Below are positions 25,839 to 34,895 of a DNA stretch of 64,000 bases, in pieces; the first letter of the stretch is position 1; each line of letters begins with the position of its first letter. Source of the stretch: CADCWK01 sp965218235. Lineage in GTDB: Bacteria > Chloroflexota > Chloroflexia > Thermomicrobiales > UBA6265. Location of the stretch: NCBI GenBank assembly GCA_965218235.1, contig OZ244596.1, positions 434,001-498,000 on the forward strand. Reading direction: 5' to 3'. The notes under the pieces are model-generated. The model searched no databases, was not told the origin of the DNA, and saw only the letters and a program-made list of their open reading frames with translations. The position numbers were made by a program, and so were the translations under genes.

Positions 25839-26606
25839 TCAGCGCCAGTTCGGATCGCGCTTCTCGAGGAAGGCGGCCATGCCCTCCCGCTGATCGTCTG
25901 TTCCGAACGACGCCGCGAAGGCGTCCAGCTCGGTCAGCAGACCGCCGGTCAGATCCAGCCCCCAGGCGACGGCCATCGCCTGCTTGGCGGCCGCGACGGC
26001 CCGGCGGCTGTTGCCGGCAATCGTGCTGGCCAGCGCCATGGCGGCCGGAAGCAATTCGGCCGGCTCGTGGACCGCATTGACCAACCCGATCCGGAGTGCC
26101 TCGGCCGCGTCGACCCGGCGTCCGGTCAGGATTAGTTCGGCCGCGACGCCAGCACCGACCAGCCGCGGCAGCCGCTGGGTACCGCCCCAGCCCGGTGGGA
26201 TGCCGAGCGAGACCTCCGGCTGGGCGAAGACGGCATTCGACGCCGCCAGCCGAATGTCGCAGGCCAGGGCGACTTCGCAGCCGCCACCGAAGGCGTACCC
26301 GTTGACGGCCGCGACGACCGGCTGCGGGACGGTCTCGATCGCCCGGGTGACAGACTGCCCCAGCGCCCCGAACGCCCTCGCCGCCGCGACGTTGAGCGTC
26401 GCCATGGCCCTAATGTCGGCCCCGGCCGCGAAGGCCCGCTCCCCGGCACCGGTCAGGACGATGGCTCGGACGGATTGATCGGCGCCCAGAGTCCGGAAGC
26501 TCCGGAGCAGGTCGCTCAGCGCCTGCTGATCGAAGGCGTTCAAAGCCTCCGGCCGGTTGAGCGTTATGGTGGCAACGGCGCCGTCGCGTGTTATGTCGAT
26601 CGTCAT
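25839..26606 (-). CDS. Enoyl-CoA hydratase/isomerase family protein
   Basis: 255 residues, the normal crotonase size. 'AFAAGADIRAMA' and 'YAFGGGCEVALACDI' form the oxyanion hole with one catalytic Glu, and 'FAQPEVSLGIPPGWGGTQRL' supplies the second Glu, so hydratase activity on 2-enoyl-CoA is likely. The ATG at 26606 follows AGGAGG. It is the last gene of the leftward glmU-prs-corC-birA-thiolase run, 45 nt after the thiolase stop; together the last two fit beta-oxidation or hydroxybutyryl-CoA metabolism. Confidence 0.9.
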   Translation of the reverse strand: MTIDITRDGAVATITLNRPEALNAFDQQALSDLLRSFRTLGADQSVRAIVLTGAGERAFAAGADIRAMATLNVAAARAFGALGQSVTRAIETVPQPVVAAVNGYAFGGGCEVALACDIRLAASNAVFAQPEVSLGIPPGWGGTQRLPRLVGAGVAAELILTGRRVDAAEALRIGLVNAVHEPAELLPAAMALASTIAGNSRRAVAAAKQAMAVAWGLDLTGGLLTELDAFAASFGTDDQREGMAAFLEKRDPNWR

Positions 26607-26651
26607 GGTGACCTCCTGACGCCTGATTACCGCCTGACCGTTTCGGCGGGG

Positions 26652-27836
26652 TCAGCCCGCTACGTCCAGCACCAGGGCGTCGCCCTGGCCACCCCCGGAA
26701 CAGATCGCCGCGACACCGAGCCCGCCGCCCCGCCGCCGGAGCTCCAGCGCCAACGCCAGCGTGATCCGGGCGCCGCTCATCCCGATCGGGTGACCGAGCG
26801 CGACGGCACCGCCGTTGACGTTGACGATCTCCTGGCTGACTCCGAGTCGGCGGGCCGCGATGATCGGGACGCTGGCGAACGCCTCGTTCAGTTCCCAGAG
26901 ATCGACATCGTCAACGACGAGGCCCGCTCGGCCCAGCGCGTCCCGGGCGGCCAGTTCCGGCGTGTAGGCCAGGTATGGGACGTCCCAGGCGGCGCTGCCG
27001 GACGAGCGAATCGTCGCCAGCGGCGTCAGTCCCCGCTCCCGCGCCCAGTCGGCCTCGGCCAGGACCAGCGCCGCGGCGCCATCGTTGACGCCCGGCGCGT
27101 TGCCGGCCGTGACGGTGCTGTCCTCACCGAAGATGGTCGGCAACCGGGCGAGAGCTTCCTGCGAGGTATCGGCCCGGGGTGCCTCATCGGTGTCGACGAG
27201 GGCGACGGCGCCCTTGCGGCCGGCGACCTCGACGGGCACGATCTCCTCCCGCGGCACCCCGGCGGCGAGCGCGGCGAAGTAGCGCTGATGGGACCGCAGT
27301 GCGTACGCGTCCTGCTCCTCGCGGCCGACCCCCTCCTCGGCCGCGACCTGGGCGCCGTGCTCGCCCATCGCCCGGTCGTCGATCGCGCTCCAGAGGCCAT
27401 CCCGGACCATCAGGTCGCGCAGCACGCCATCACCCATCCGATAGCCACTACGGGCTCGGTCCAGCGCGAACGGCGCGTTGGACATGCTCTCCATGCCACC
27501 CGCCACGACGACATGGTGATGCCCAGCCCGAATCAGGAGATCGGCGAGCGCGATGGCTCGCATACCGGAGCCGCAGACCCGGTTGGTCAGCTCGGCGGTG
27601 ACCGTCCGACCGAGACCCGCCTTGAACGCCGACTGCCGGGCGGGGTTCTGACCGGCGCCGGCCTGCAGCACCATCCCGAGAATGACGTGCTCGACCTGCT
27701 CCGGACTGATCCCGGAACGGGCCAAAGCGCCCTGGATGGCGACGGCGCCGAGCTCGACCGCGGCGACTGGAGCGAGCGCGCCCTGGAGCTTGCCGATCGG
27801 CGTCCGAGCCCCGCCGAGGATGACCGTCTCTGTCAT
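26652..27836 (-). CDS. Acetyl-CoA C-acetyltransferase (thiolase)
   Basis: 394 residues with all thiolase signatures: nucleophile Cys in 'NRVCGSGMRAI', 'NVNGGAVALGHPIGMSGAR' (His) and 'ICSGGGQGDALVL' (second Cys). The length and 'GGMESMSNAPF' block fit the biosynthetic/degradative acetoacetyl-CoA class. It condenses or cleaves acetyl-CoA/acetoacetyl-CoA. The ATG overlaps the birA stop by 4 nt (ATGA), so translation is coupled. The enoyl-CoA hydratase gene follows. Confidence 0.93.
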   Translation of the reverse strand: MTETVILGGARTPIGKLQGALAPVAAVELGAVAIQGALARSGISPEQVEHVILGMVLQAGAGQNPARQSAFKAGLGRTVTAELTNRVCGSGMRAIALADLLIRAGHHHVVVAGGMESMSNAPFALDRARSGYRMGDGVLRDLMVRDGLWSAIDDRAMGEHGAQVAAEEGVGREEQDAYALRSHQRYFAALAAGVPREEIVPVEVAGRKGAVALVDTDEAPRADTSQEALARLPTIFGEDSTVTAGNAPGVNDGAAALVLAEADWARERGLTPLATIRSSGSAAWDVPYLAYTPELAARDALGRAGLVVDDVDLWELNEAFASVPIIAARRLGVSQEIVNVNGGAVALGHPIGMSGARITLALALELRRRGGGLGVAAICSGGGQGDALVLDVAG

Positions 27837-28639
27837 GTCCTGTCCCTTGCGTCGTCTTCGATCAATGGCCGTGGGCCTCGGGTCAGGTCGCCCGCGACGA
27901 CAGTCGTGATCTGTCCGGAGTCACCCCGAATGCACAGGGCACCGGTCCCGTCGACGCCGAGCAGGATGCCGTCACTGGTCCGATTCCCATCCAGGACCCG
28001 GACCGGTTGACCCAACAGGATGGCCCGCCGGGTCCATCGATCCAGCCCCGACGCCCCACCGTCGCGGGCCAGCTCCTCCTCAAGGGTGAGCAGGCGGGAG
28101 AGGACCTCGCCAAGCAGGGCGTAGCGGACCCGGTCGATCGCCGCTCGCTTCGGGTTCGACCCGACGAGGCGCCCCAAGCCGGCAGCCATCCCGGCGGAAT
28201 CGTCCGGGTCGACGATGTTGACGCCGATGCCGACCTGGAGCTGAGACGTGTCGCCTGTGGAACGGCTGACGACGAGGATGCCCGCCACCTTCCGACCGTC
28301 GATCAGCACGTCGTTGGGCCACTTCAGCGCCGGCGTCAGGCTCGCATCCAGCGCCTCCAGCGACTCGGCGACGATCCCGCCGATCAGGAGCGGAACCGGG
28401 CCGAGCCGCCTGACCGGGACCGGCAGCGACATGATGGCCGTCATCTGGAGCGACCCGCCGGGAACGGACCGCCAGCCACGGTCGGCCCGTCCCCGGCCGG
28501 CCGTCTGATGCTCGGCCACCACGACGGTCGGACACACCACCTCGCCGCGCGCGATCAAGGCGGCCGCGATGTCCATCGTGCTGGGAACGCTGCCGTATCG
28601 CCGGACATCCCACCCCGCGAACACGTCCCGCGGGGTCAC
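27833..28639 (-). CDS. birA: Biotin--[acetyl-CoA-carboxylase] ligase
   Basis: 268 residues with the ligase core: 'STMDIAAALI', 'AEHQTAGRGRADRGW' (biotinyl-AMP loop), 'ALKWPNDVLIDGRKVAGIL' and 'VGIGVNI', then a short C-terminal SH3-like domain. There is no N-terminal winged helix, so this is the monofunctional type that biotinylates carboxylase carrier protein without repressing biotin genes. The GTG start overlaps the corC stop by 4 nt. Confidence 0.92.
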   Translation of the reverse strand: MTPRDVFAGWDVRRYGSVPSTMDIAAALIARGEVVCPTVVVAEHQTAGRGRADRGWRSVPGGSLQMTAIMSLPVPVRRLGPVPLLIGGIVAESLEALDASLTPALKWPNDVLIDGRKVAGILVVSRSTGDTSQLQVGIGVNIVDPDDSAGMAAGLGRLVGSNPKRAAIDRVRYALLGEVLSRLLTLEEELARDGGASGLDRWTRRAILLGQPVRVLDGNRTSDGILLGVDGTGALCIRGDSGQITTVVAGDLTRGPRPLIEDDARDRT

Positions 28640-30000
28640 GTCGGCCGCTCGGCTGGGTCCGGCATCACGGACGGCATGGCATCGGTCGGTTGATCGTTCG
28701 GCTCCAGGGCTGATGTCTCGTGGACGCGTCGGACCCGCATCTTGCGGACCCGATTGCGCTCGACCTCGATCACCATGATCTCGACCCCCTCGGCGGCAAA
28801 CTCGTCCCCCTCCTGCGGCAGGCGGCCCAGATGCTTCTGGACGAACCCGCCGAGGCTGTCGTAGTCATCGTCCTCGAACCGGACCCCAAGGGCGTCCTCG
28901 GCATCCTCGACGGCGAGCCGCCCGTCGGCGACGAACTCGTCCGGCCCGGAGACCTCGAAGAGGGGCATCTCCTTGTCGTACTCGTCCTGAATCTCGCCGA
29001 CGATCTCCTCGAGGATGTCCTCGATCGTGATGATCCCCGCCGTCCCGCCGTATTCGTCGGCGACGATCGCGAGATGAACCCGCTGGGAGCGCAGGTCGGC
29101 GAGGAGCTCGTTGACCCGCTTGGTCTCCGGGACGACGTAGGCCGGCCGGAGCAGGCTGACGAGCGGCAGGGCGTCGGTGTTGCCGATCACGAACGGCAGC
29201 AGGTCCTTGGCGTAGAGCACGCCGATCACCTTGTCGATCGACTCCTCGTAGACCGGAATCCGGGAGTGACCAGCCTTGACGATCAGGTCGACGATCTCGC
29301 GGCCGCTCGTGGTCCGGTCGATCGCGGTGATATCCACGCGCGGGACCATCAATTCCCGGACCCGGATATCTTCAAGGTTGAGAACCCCGTCGATCATCTC
29401 GCGCTCGACCTGCTGGATGATCGTGTCCTCCTCGTTGGCGATGTAGTTCCGGATCTCGTCCTCGACGCCTTCGATCACGAGTTCATCGGCGGCGCTGGGG
29501 ATCAGCCGGTCAAGGAACTCGGCCAGGACCTGGACGAGCACCGCGAACGGCCGGAGCACCATGCCGATCGGCCCGGCCAGCCCACCGCTGATCCTGGCGC
29601 TCCGGATGGGCCGGCTCCGGGCCAGCGCGACCGGAAAAGCCTGCGTGACGACCGGATAGACGATGGCGACCACGACGATCGCCAGCACGGTTCCGCCCCC
29701 CCCAACCAGAGCGCCTAAGCCGGCGGCCAGGAGACCGGTCGCGATCGCCGCCGCGATGATGGAGCCGACATGGAGGGCGGCGAACCAGCCGCGCTGAGCA
29801 TCGAGCAGGTCCCGGACCGTCCGGAGCCGGTGGGCCCGGTCGCCGCGGTCGTCGGTCCGGGCGGGAGCCGCCGGCCGGCCAGCGATGCCCACCAGGGCCG
29901 CCGTGAAGGCGATGAGGCACATGGCGACGAGGGCCACGATCCCCAGCACGATTGCGGTCCAGGCAGTACCGTCCATCGACTTAGACTCTCCGGTCGCCAT
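28636..30000 (-). CDS. CNNM/CorC-type membrane protein with CBS pair
   Basis: 454 residues. The N-terminal DUF21-like region has about three to four membrane segments (about 10-37, 76-98, 102-123 and 142-160). It is followed by two CBS domains ('VRELMVPRVDITAIDRTTSG', 'SRIPVYEES', 'HLAIVADEYGGTAGIITIEDILEEIVGEI') and a C-terminal CorC/HlyC domain ('LGGFVQKHLGRLPQEGDEF'). Such proteins are linked to Mg2+/Co2+ export or homeostasis; older annotations call them hemolysins. It starts 95 nt after the prs stop and overlaps birA. Confidence 0.9.
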   Translation of the reverse strand: MATGESKSMDGTAWTAIVLGIVALVAMCLIAFTAALVGIAGRPAAPARTDDRGDRAHRLRTVRDLLDAQRGWFAALHVGSIIAAAIATGLLAAGLGALVGGGGTVLAIVVVAIVYPVVTQAFPVALARSRPIRSARISGGLAGPIGMVLRPFAVLVQVLAEFLDRLIPSAADELVIEGVEDEIRNYIANEEDTIIQQVEREMIDGVLNLEDIRVRELMVPRVDITAIDRTTSGREIVDLIVKAGHSRIPVYEESIDKVIGVLYAKDLLPFVIGNTDALPLVSLLRPAYVVPETKRVNELLADLRSQRVHLAIVADEYGGTAGIITIEDILEEIVGEIQDEYDKEMPLFEVSGPDEFVADGRLAVEDAEDALGVRFEDDDYDSLGGFVQKHLGRLPQEGDEFAAEGVEIMVIEVERNRVRKMRVRRVHETSALEPNDQPTDAMPSVMPDPAERPT

Positions 30001-30095
30001 CTGACCGCCTGGGCGGGGGTGGCCTGGGTTCGGGCTGCTGGCCCGTCGGACGAGGTCGAAGGGCGCTCCGGTCGGCGCTACGCCCCCAATCGGCG

Positions 30096-31031
30096 CTAGA
30101 TGAAGAGGGCGCTGATGCTGAGATCCTTGTGGATCCGCATGATCGACTCAGCGAGGAGCGGCGCGACGGTAATCGTCTCCAGCGACAGCGCCGGGTCGGT
30201 TGGCAGCGGGACCGTGTCGCAGATGAAGAGTCTGCGCACGTCGGACGCCGCCAGCAGCGCGACGGCGTCTCCGGTGAAGATGCCGTGGGTCGAGGCCGCG
30301 TAGACATCGGACGCGCCCCGCTGATACAGCAGATCGATCGCCGCCCGCAGCGTACCGCCCGTCGAGATCATGTCGTCGACGATGACCGCCGCCTTGCCCT
30401 CGACGTCGCCGACCATCTCCAGCGCCTCGGAGGAGTCCGTATCTGGGTGACGCTTGGCGATGATGGCCAGCTCGCCGCCCGAACGGACCCGGAAGTCCTC
30501 GGCCCGCGCGACGCCGCCGGAATCCGGGCTGACGACGACGGCGACCGTATCGAGCGACCGGCGGATATGATGGGCCAGCAGTGGCGTCGCCCGGAGGTGA
30601 TCGACCGGGATGTCGAAGAAGCCCTCGATCGCCGGTGCGTGGAGATCGACGCTCAGAATCCGGTTGGCGCCGGCCACGGTGATCAGATTGGCGACCAGCT
30701 TGGCCGAGATCGGTTCGCGGCCCGTCGTCTTCTTTTCCTGCTTGGCGTACCCATAGTAGGGAATGACGGCCGTGATCCGGGCAGCGGATGCCCGGCGCAG
30801 CGCGTCGATCATCAGCAGCATCTCCATGATGTGATGATCGTACGGTTGGCAGATCGACTGAATGACGAAGCAATCGGAGCCGCGGACGTTCTCGTCGAGC
30901 TTGACCCGTGTCTCGCCGTTCTTGTAGGCGCCGACGATCGCTCGCCCGAGCGGGGCTTCCAGCTGATCCATGATCGCGGCGGCGAGCCGCGGGTGCGAAC
31001 TGCCGGCGAAGACCTGTAGACGCCCGTCCAA
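30096..31031 (-). CDS. prs: Ribose-phosphate pyrophosphokinase
   Basis: 311 residues from a TTG at 31031, the family's usual length; the longer frame runs back into glmU. AGAGGGA lies 8 nt upstream of this TTG. Motifs: 'NVRGSDCFVIQSICQP', 'YYGYAKQEKKTTGREPISAK' (ATP flexible loop), 'VDLHAPAIEGFFDIP', 'VVSPDSGGV' and 'AVIVDDMISTGGT' (PRPP loop). It makes PRPP from ribose-5-phosphate and ATP for nucleotide, His and Trp synthesis. It starts 4 nt after the glmU stop, so the two are translationally linked, as in many Gram-positive bacteria. Confidence 0.95.
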   Translation of the reverse strand: MDGRLQVFAGSSHPRLAAAIMDQLEAPLGRAIVGAYKNGETRVKLDENVRGSDCFVIQSICQPYDHHIMEMLLMIDALRRASAARITAVIPYYGYAKQEKKTTGREPISAKLVANLITVAGANRILSVDLHAPAIEGFFDIPVDHLRATPLLAHHIRRSLDTVAVVVSPDSGGVARAEDFRVRSGGELAIIAKRHPDTDSSEALEMVGDVEGKAAVIVDDMISTGGTLRAAIDLLYQRGASDVYAASTHGIFTGDAVALLAASDVRRLFICDTVPLPTDPALSLETITVAPLLAESIMRIHKDLSISALFI

Positions 31032-31035
31032 CGTG

Positions 31036-32547
31036 CTATCCCTCTGGTTCTGGTGGGTCGGATCGTTCCAGACGCCGATCCGTTTCGCTCGAGACACCGG
31101 CTCGACTGCCGATTGGACGGGCCGGGACGCCGACGACGGTCACGCCGGCCGGGACATCGTCGATCACGACCGAGCCAGCGCCGGTCGCCGCGCCGTCACC
31201 GATCGTGACCGGCGCCCGGAGGACCGTGTCGGAGCCGATGAACGCCCCTGCGCCGATCGTCGTGGCGTGCTTGCGCTGGCCGTCGAAGTTGGCAACCACC
31301 GTCCCGGCCCCGATGTTAGTGCCCTCGCCGACCGTCACGTCACCAAGGTACCCGAAGTGACCCACCTTGACGCCGGCCGCGAGGTGGGCGTTCTTGAACT
31401 CGCCGAAGTTGCCGATGTGGACGCCACGGCCGACGACCGTGCCCGGCCGGAGGTGGCTGTACGGACCGACGTCAGCGCCGTCATGGATCCTCGCGTGGGC
31501 GACGGTCGACGAGCGGATCGTGACGCCGTCTCCAACCGTCACCGTGGTCAGGTCCGTCCCCGGCCCGATCACGCAGTCTCGGCCGATAGTCGTCCCGCTC
31601 CGAAGGTGCGTGAACGGCCGCAGCGTCGTGTCGGCCCCAATCCGGACATCCGCTTCGATGTACACCGTTGCCGGGTCCTCCATCGTCACGCCTTCGAGCA
31701 TCCACCTGGTCCGGATGCGCCGCTGAAGCAGCGCCTCCGCCTGGGCCAGTTCGACCCGGTTGTTGACGCCGTGCGCGATCTCGGGCGATGCATCGACGGT
31801 CTGCACCGGCCACTGGGTTCCAGGCTTGACGGCCTGGATGGCGATCGCGATCAGCTGGGTGAGGTAGAGCTCGCCCGTCGCGGGGCTCGGTGTCAACGTA
31901 CGGATCGCCTCGCGAGTCCAGGCGACATCGAGCGCCATCACCCCGCTCCAGATCTCCGTCACGCCGGCGCGGCTGGCGGGGTCATCGTCCTTCTTCTCGA
32001 CGACCCCGACGGGGTGGCCGTCCGCGTTCCGCACCACGCGACCGTAGGCGGCGGCATCATCGACCAGACAGGTCAGGAGCGTCACCGGCGCCCCGAACGC
32101 CGCCGCATCGACCGCGAGCTTCCTGACCGTTGTATCGTCGAGCAGCGGCTGATCGGCAAGCAGCACCAGAATGAGACCAGTCTCGGGGATGATCGGTCCA
32201 GCATCGAACACCGTCTGGAGAGCATGACCGGTCCCGCGTGGCTCTTTCTGGATGACGGTTGTCAGTTCGGTCCCAGGAGCGATTCGGTCAAGCAGTCCTG
32301 CCGAATGTTTGCTCAGGACAGCGACGACACGGTCGGGATCGGCAGCCAGGCCGGCCCTTACGACGTGCCCGATCATCGGACGACCGGCGACGGGATGGAA
32401 TGGCTTGGGGAGGCGAGACTTCATCCTCGTCCCCCCGCCCGCCGCGAGCACGATCAGCGTCAGATCGTGGGGCGTGGTGGGATCAGAGGTTTCGGCAGCG
32501 AGGGCGCTGGGCGACGACTGGTGCGTTTCAGGAGGTGTCATCGACAC
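31036..32547 (-). CDS. glmU: Bifunctional GlmU: UDP-GlcNAc pyrophosphorylase / GlcN-1-P acetyltransferase
   Basis: About 503 residues. The N-terminal nucleotidyltransferase has 'LTLIVLAAGGGTRMKSRLPKP', 'PRGTGHALQ' and 'GVNNRVELAQAE'. The C-terminal left-handed beta helix has hexapeptide repeats, 'RPFTHLRSGTTIG', 'GNFGEFKNA', 'GHFGYLGD' and 'IGAGTVVANFDG'. The enzyme makes UDP-GlcNAc for peptidoglycan. The first 28 residues are an unconserved extension. GTG at 32547 and ATG at 32541 are both possible starts, as no good Shine-Dalgarno separates them. It is the first protein gene behind tRNA-Gln. Confidence 0.94.
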   Translation of the reverse strand: MSMTPPETHQSSPSALAAETSDPTTPHDLTLIVLAAGGGTRMKSRLPKPFHPVAGRPMIGHVVRAGLAADPDRVVAVLSKHSAGLLDRIAPGTELTTVIQKEPRGTGHALQTVFDAGPIIPETGLILVLLADQPLLDDTTVRKLAVDAAAFGAPVTLLTCLVDDAAAYGRVVRNADGHPVGVVEKKDDDPASRAGVTEIWSGVMALDVAWTREAIRTLTPSPATGELYLTQLIAIAIQAVKPGTQWPVQTVDASPEIAHGVNNRVELAQAEALLQRRIRTRWMLEGVTMEDPATVYIEADVRIGADTTLRPFTHLRSGTTIGRDCVIGPGTDLTTVTVGDGVTIRSSTVAHARIHDGADVGPYSHLRPGTVVGRGVHIGNFGEFKNAHLAAGVKVGHFGYLGDVTVGEGTNIGAGTVVANFDGQRKHATTIGAGAFIGSDTVLRAPVTIGDGAATGAGSVVIDDVPAGVTVVGVPARPIGSRAGVSSETDRRLERSDPPEPEG

Positions 32548-32625
32548 GGCAGCAGGGGGATCCCTCGCGAGGACGGTCGAAGCGGGACAGGGTTCGATCC
32601 AGTCAGGATCAAGTGCGGCTCAGGG

Positions 32626-32696
32626 CTGGCGCGCCAGGACTCGAACCTGAAACAAAGGTTCCAAAGACCTCTGTGATACCATTTCACCACGCGCCA
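32626..32696 (-). tRNA. tRNA-Gln(TTG)
   Basis: A full cloverleaf reads leftward: acceptor TGGCGCG with CGCGCCA, anticodon loop CTTTGGA with anticodon TTG at 32662-32664, T-arm CAGGTTCGAATCCTG and discriminator G. CCA is not encoded. Its presence with GatCA suggests that Gln-tRNA is made by transamidation, although a GlnRS elsewhere cannot be excluded. Confidence 0.95.
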
Positions 32697-32713
32697 ATTG
32701 CGAAACACACGGC

Positions 32714-32742
32714 ATCGTACGGGAGATCCGGGCGGGCGTCAA
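32714..32742 (-). promoter_or_regulatory. Promoter of tRNA-Gln
   Basis: On the minus strand TTGACG (32742-32737) and TACGAT (32719-32714) are separated by 17 nt, about 18 nt upstream of the tRNA 5' end. Confidence 0.6.
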
Positions 32743-32784
32743 GCCACGTTCGCCTCCAGGGATGGTCGCCGGAGCGTCTCCCCG

Positions 32785-32812
32785 TTGACGCGAAAGTTGC
32801 CTCCGCTATACT
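32785..32812 (+). promoter_or_regulatory. Promoter upstream of dnaJ
   Basis: TTGACG at 32785-32790 and TATACT at 32807-32812 are separated by 16 nt, giving a good vegetative promoter with a leader of about 150 nt before dnaJ. No CIRCE element is visible. Confidence 0.65.
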
Positions 32813-32967
32813 TTGAACGGTCAAGAGAGCCATCCGTCCCCGGCACACCGTGTCGCCGGGCCTTTTGCGTTGTCCCGTTCCCAGGAACCCTGACTCCCGT
32901 TCCGCCGCTGTCGCCGCCCACCCTCTGCTATTCGCACGGCGGCGACATTCACATGCAACAGGTCATC

Positions 32968-34092
32968 ATGAGCGAGAAGCGTGACTACTACGAGGTTCTT
33001 GAAGTCTCGCGATCGGCAACTCCCGACGAGATCAAGAAGTCGTACCGGCGACTGGCCCGGATCCACCATCCCGATGTCAACGGGACCGATGGCGCCGACG
33101 AGCAGTTCAAGGAGATCAACGAGGCCTACGAGATCCTTTCCGACGCCAATCGTCGGTCGCAATACGATCAGTTCGGCCACGCCAGCCCTGGCATGGGCGG
33201 CTCGGACGGGTTCGGCGGCTTCGATGGCTCGCCGTTTGGCGACATCTTCGACACCTTCTTCGGCGCGTCGGGCGGTGGTCGGCGCCGGCAGTCAGTCCAG
33301 CGCGGCCAGGACCTCGAGGTCACCGTCCGGCTCTCCTTCGAAGAGGCGGTCTTCGGCGCCGAGAAGGTCGTGGAGTTGACCCGGCTGGAGACCTGCGAGG
33401 TCTGCAACGGCAAGCGTCAGAAGGACGGACAGGATCCGCCCACCTGCCCCACCTGCGGCGGGAGCGGTGAGGTTCGCCGCGTTCAGCAGACCATCCTCGG
33501 CCAGTTCATGACCTCCGGCCCCTGCCCGACCTGTCACGGCGAGGGAGTCCAGATCACCGACCCCTGCATCAACTGCAAGGGCCGGGGCCGCGTCACGCGC
33601 GCTCGCAGCATCACGGTGAACATACCGCCGGGGATCGACGAAAGCGCCACGCTCCGGATGTCCGGCCAGGGCGAGGCCGGTCCCTCGGGCGGCGTACCGG
33701 GCAACCTCTACGTCAAGGTCCAGATCCAGTCCCATGAGCTGTTCACCCGGCAGAACAAGACGATCCACCTCCAGATCGGGATCAACGTCGCCCAGGCCGC
33801 CCTCGGCGACGAGATCGACATCGAGACGATCGACGGGGCCGTTTCGCTCAAGATTCCGGCCGGGACGCAGTCCGGGCAACAGTTCCGCCTCAGGAGCCGC
33901 GGCGTCCCCGACATGCGCGGCGGCGACCGGGGCGACCAGATCGTCACCGTCCAGGTTCTTGTCCCGCGCGAACTCAGTCCTGAGCAGGAGGACCTGTTCA
34001 ACCAGCTCGCCGAGTCGCTCGGCAGCGAGATCACGCAGCAGCCCCACCGGCGCGGGTTCTTCGACAAGATCATCGACCGCATCGGCGTCTGA
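32968..34092 (+). CDS. dnaJ: Chaperone DnaJ (type I)
   Basis: 374 residues. A J domain (1-65) carries the HPD motif in 'ARIHHPDVNG'. A Gly/Phe-rich linker follows ('GGSDGFGGFDGSPFGD'), then a zinc domain with 'CEVCNGKR', 'CPTCGGSG', 'CPTCHGEG' and 'CINCKGRG', the first of which deviates from CxxCxGxG. Two beta domains and a C-terminal dimerisation region complete it. DnaJ stimulates DnaK ATPase and holds unfolded clients. The start 'MSEKRDYYEVL' at 32968 matches the family; an ATG at 32953 adds five residues. dnaK and grpE are not adjacent. Confidence 0.94.
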   Translation: MSEKRDYYEVLEVSRSATPDEIKKSYRRLARIHHPDVNGTDGADEQFKEINEAYEILSDANRRSQYDQFGHASPGMGGSDGFGGFDGSPFGDIFDTFFGASGGGRRRQSVQRGQDLEVTVRLSFEEAVFGAEKVVELTRLETCEVCNGKRQKDGQDPPTCPTCGGSGEVRRVQQTILGQFMTSGPCPTCHGEGVQITDPCINCKGRGRVTRARSITVNIPPGIDESATLRMSGQGEAGPSGGVPGNLYVKVQIQSHELFTRQNKTIHLQIGINVAQAALGDEIDIETIDGAVSLKIPAGTQSGQQFRLRSRGVPDMRGGDRGDQIVTVQVLVPRELSPEQEDLFNQLAESLGSEITQQPHRRGFFDKIIDRIGV

Positions 34093-34111
34093 CCGGAGAA
34101 GGTGTGGCGCC

Positions 34112-34810
34112 GTGGCCGAGAGCGGGTACCGGATCGGCGAGCCAGTCGAGTCATGGACGGTCGCGTCGCCCTCACGGACGACGCTGACTGGCCGAACCGT
34201 GTCGCTGGTCCCCCTCGACCCGGACGCCCATGCGGCAGCCCTGTTCGACGCCACTCAAGGGCCGGGCACGGACCCACACATGTGGGACTACCTCGCCTAT
34301 GGTCCGTTCGAGGGCGTTGAGGCCCTTACCCGGAATCTGCGCGGGTTTGCCGCCTCGAATGATCCGCTCTGGTTCACCTTCCTCGACAACGCGACCGCGC
34401 AGCCAGCCGGCGCCGGCGGATATCTACGCATCGACCCGCTAAACCGGGTCATCGAAATCGGCCACCTGCTCTTCGGTTCCACGATGCAGCGGTCGACGAC
34501 GGCCACCGAGACGATCTTCCTGCTGATCCGGCACGCCTTCGCGCTCGGCTACCGACGGGTCGAATGGAAGTGCAACGATCTCAATGAGCGCTCGAAGCGG
34601 GCGGCGCTGCGGTTCGGGTTCGAATTTGAGGGAACCTTCCGCCAGCACATGATCGTCAAGGGCCGCAACCGCGACACCGCCTGGTTCGCGATCACCGACA
34701 GGGACTGGCCCGAAATCGAGCGGGCGTACGAGTCGTGGCTGGCGCCAGATAATTTCGACGAGCAGGGCCAGCAGCGTCAGCGTTTGAACACCGTCGCCAG
34801 AAGTCTCTGA
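34112..34810 (+). CDS. GNAT N-acetyltransferase (RimJ/RimL-like)
   Basis: 232 residues. 'TVSLVPLDPDAHAAALFDA' opens the domain; 'EIGHLLFGSTMQRSTTATET' and 'RRVEWKCNDLNERSKRAALRFGFEFEGTFR' are typical of the RimJ/RimL-type branch that acetylates protein N-termini or small molecules. The GTG at 34112 lies 9 nt behind GAGAAGG, 19 nt after the dnaJ stop, so it is in the dnaJ operon. The C-terminal 20 residues are Gln-rich. Confidence 0.88.
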   Translation: MAESGYRIGEPVESWTVASPSRTTLTGRTVSLVPLDPDAHAAALFDATQGPGTDPHMWDYLAYGPFEGVEALTRNLRGFAASNDPLWFTFLDNATAQPAGAGGYLRIDPLNRVIEIGHLLFGSTMQRSTTATETIFLLIRHAFALGYRRVEWKCNDLNERSKRAALRFGFEFEGTFRQHMIVKGRNRDTAWFAITDRDWPEIERAYESWLAPDNFDEQGQQRQRLNTVARSL

Positions 34811-34820
34811 GCAAAGTGGA

Positions 34821-34868
34821 GCGCCGTTCGCAGGGGGAGGGACTAGCCCAGTCCCCTGCGAACGGCGC
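34821..34868. terminator. Bidirectional hairpin between GNAT gene and radA
   Basis: A perfect 16-bp stem (34821-34836 with 34853-34868) lies between convergent genes; the 16-nt loop can itself pair (GGACT/AGTCC), extending the structure. Confidence 0.65.
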
Positions 34869-34895
34869 CGCCAGTGCAGAGAGAAAGGATGAACC